In this document: piece by piece, positions 61,977 to 64,000 of the stretch
Numbering within the stretch: position 1 is the stretch's first letter
Layout: each line of letters begins with the position of its first letter
NCBI GenBank assembly: GCA_014529385.2
Contig: CM043943.1
Location: forward strand, 101,971,855-102,035,854
Length of the DNA: 64,000 nucleotides
Reading direction: 5' to 3'
Source: Adiantum capillus-veneris
Lineage: Eukaryota > Streptophyta > Polypodiopsida > Polypodiales > Pteridaceae
Notes under the pieces: model-generated
Told to the model about the DNA's origin: nothing
The model's database searches: none
The model's input: the letters and a program-made list of their open reading frames with translations, nothing else
Made by a program: the position numbers and the translations under genes

Positions 61977-64000
61977 CACCCAATTTCTCTTAATGTAATG
62001 ACATCGAGTGGACAAGTGGTGAATCATGAGACCAAACCTACTAGGGATAATAGGTTGGACAAGTGGTGGACCTTCAATGTAAACCCCCCATGTACAAAAT
62101 ATCATGGGTATTTCAATGGAGCCTAGCAACTTGGAGACATGGTGGAGCTTACTTCTCTCCATGTTTCAATGGAGACTATGGAGGAGAAACAATGGAGGTT
62201 CCTTTTCTCCATGTTTCAATGAGCCTAGCTTGGACAAGTGGTGGTCCTTTCTTTCTCTATATGTTTTAATAGAGTTAGCTTGGACAAGTGGTGGACCTTG
62301 GAATGAAACCCCCGTGTAAAACATATCATGGACATTTCAAGTGGTGAGAAAGGATACCATTTAAAATATAACTTTATAGGTTGGACAAGTGGTGGACCTT
62401 AACACATAGTTCTTCGTAATATAATGACATAGAGTGTACAAGTGGTGAATCTTGAGACCAAACCACTCGTGCTACTAGGGATAATAGGTTGGACAAGTGG
62501 TGGACCTTGAATGTAAACCCCTTATGTACAAAATTATGGGTTTAGGGTATTTCAATGGAGCCTAGCTTGGAGACATGGTGGAGATTTCTTGTCTCAATGT
62601 TTCAATGGAATCTATCTTGGAGAAATGGTGGAGCATCCTTCTCTCCATGTTTCAATGGAGCCTATCTTGGACAAGTGGTGGACCTTTGCTTTTCTCTATG
62701 TTTCAATAGAGTTAGCTTGGACAAGTGGTGGATCTTGGAACAAAACCCCTTTGTAAAACATAGCATGGGCATTACAAGTGATGAGAAAAAATATCATTCA
62801 AGATATAACCTTATAGGTTGGAAAACTGGTGATGGACCTTGAAAAGTTGTGAAGGATACCATTTAAGATATACCCTTATAGGTTGGACAAGTGGTGGACC
62901 TTAACACCCAGTTCTTCTTAATATAATGACATAGAGTGGATAAGTGGTGAATCTTAAGACCAAACCACTCATGCTAATATATATAATACGTTAGAGAAGT
63001 GGTAGACCTTGAATGTAAACACCCCATGTACAAAATATCATGGTTTTAGGGTGTTTCAATGGAGCCTAGCATCTTGGAGACATGGTAGATCTTGATTTTT
63101 TCCATGTTTGAATGGCACCTATCTTGGAAAAATGATAGAGTCTACTTCTCTCCATGTTTCAACGGAGCCTTGCTTTGACAAGTGGTGAACCTTTGCTTCT
63201 CTCTATGTTTGAATAGAGTTAGCTTGGACAAGTGGTGGACCTTTGCTTCTCTCTATGTTTGAATAGAGTTAGCTTGGACAAGTGGTGGACCTTGAAATGA
63301 AACCCCCATGTAAAACATATCATGGGCATTTCAAGTGGTGAGAAAAGATACCATTTAAGATATAACCTTATAGGTTGGACAAGTGGTGGACCTTAATACA
63401 TAGTTCTTCGTAATATAATGACATAGAGTGTACAAGTGGTGTATCTTGAGACCAAACCACTCGTGCTACTAGAGATAATAGGTTAGAAAAGTAGTGGGCC
63501 TTGAAATAAAACCCCCCATGTACAAAATAAAATGGGTTTAGGGTATTTAAATGGATCCTAGCTTGGAGACATGGTGGAGCTTGCTTCTCTCCATGTTTCA
63601 ATGAAGCCTATCTTGGAGAAATGGTGGAGCATCCTTCTCTCCATGTTTCAATATAGCCTAGCTTGGACAAGTGGTGGACCTTTGGTTCTCTCTATGTTTC
63701 AATAGAGTTAGCTTGGAAAAGTGGCGGACATTGAAACAAAACTCCCATGTAAAACATATCATGGGTAGTTCAAGTTGTAAGAAAAAAAACCATTTAAAAT
63801 ATAACCTTATAAGTTGGACAAGTGGTGCACCTTAACACCCAATCCTTTTTAATACAATGACATAGAGTGGACAAGTGGTGAATCTTGAGACCAAACCTAT
63901 CAAGCTACTAGGGATACTAGGTTGGACAAGTGGTGGACCTTGAATGAACATCCTCTATGTACAAAATATCATGGGTTTAGGGTGTTTCAATGGAGTCTAG
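61977..64000 (+). repeat. SAT-G block 5 (continues beyond the window)
   Basis: The best-preserved part of the satellite. The larger unit recurs at roughly 430-555-base spacing: GGATAATAGGTTGGACAAG or variants near 62046, 62480, 63474 and 63913; TATAACCTTATAGGTTGGACAAG-like steps near 62800-62880, 63362 and 63802. Length differences come from whole 50-base subunits: 63191-63240 and 63241-63290 are an exact 50-base tandem duplication. Small open frames are by-products. Confidence 0.88.

Overview
The window reads as repeat-rich nuclear DNA of a land plant. The evidence is plant-type Ty3/gypsy chromoviruses and a Ty1/copia element with initiator-Met-type primer sites, very long LTRs, nested insertions and no intact host gene. 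A decayed MULE-like transposase at the left edge belongs to a family I associate with non-seed plants (ferns, lycophytes, bryophytes). That lineage guess is inference only.

Layout from left to right. 448-3797: three-part relic of a MULE-like transposase with a C-terminal SWIM-like finger. 4276-6422 and 21155-21632: old copy of a gag-only retroelement family (here GAG-D), split by later insertions. 6423-21154: GYP-A, a gypsy chromovirus on the + strand with 4.7/4.1 kb LTRs and a perfect AACTT target duplication, whose pol is decayed and lacks most of the integrase. 21633-30802: GYP-B, a related chromovirus on the - strand, decayed and with its right LTR cut short. 30803-32630: fragment of a third LTR of the same type. 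32631-34127: a complex 50-bp-based tandem repeat (SAT-G). 34133-50816: GYP-C, a younger and nearly complete chromovirus with TTTCG target duplications. GYP-C carries an almost unmutated GAG-D copy (38376-46244) inside its reverse transcriptase region. 50822-53792: more SAT-G around a broken FCP1-like phosphatase gene. 53793-60211: a rearranged Ty1/copia element, COP-E. 60212-64000: SAT-G again. Three copies of a 1.3 kb non-coding TIR transposon (TIR-F, TTAA target duplication) lie at 14746, 31085 and 60652.

Relative ages follow from nesting and LTR divergence. The GAG-D relic is older than GYP-A and GYP-B, which inserted into its LTR. GYP-C came later (about 1% LTR difference by eye), and the intact GAG-D inside it is the youngest (about 0.4%). 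SAT-G was present before GYP-C, COP-E and one TIR-F copy.

The least expected items are three. GYP-A and GYP-B share an extra ORF between primer site and gag. GAG-D encodes an intact 708-residue Gag-like protein with a conserved hydrophobic C-terminal region and no pol. The three TTAA elements include one with a visible empty-site comparison in the satellite. No RNA genes, CRISPR arrays or intact host genes were seen.
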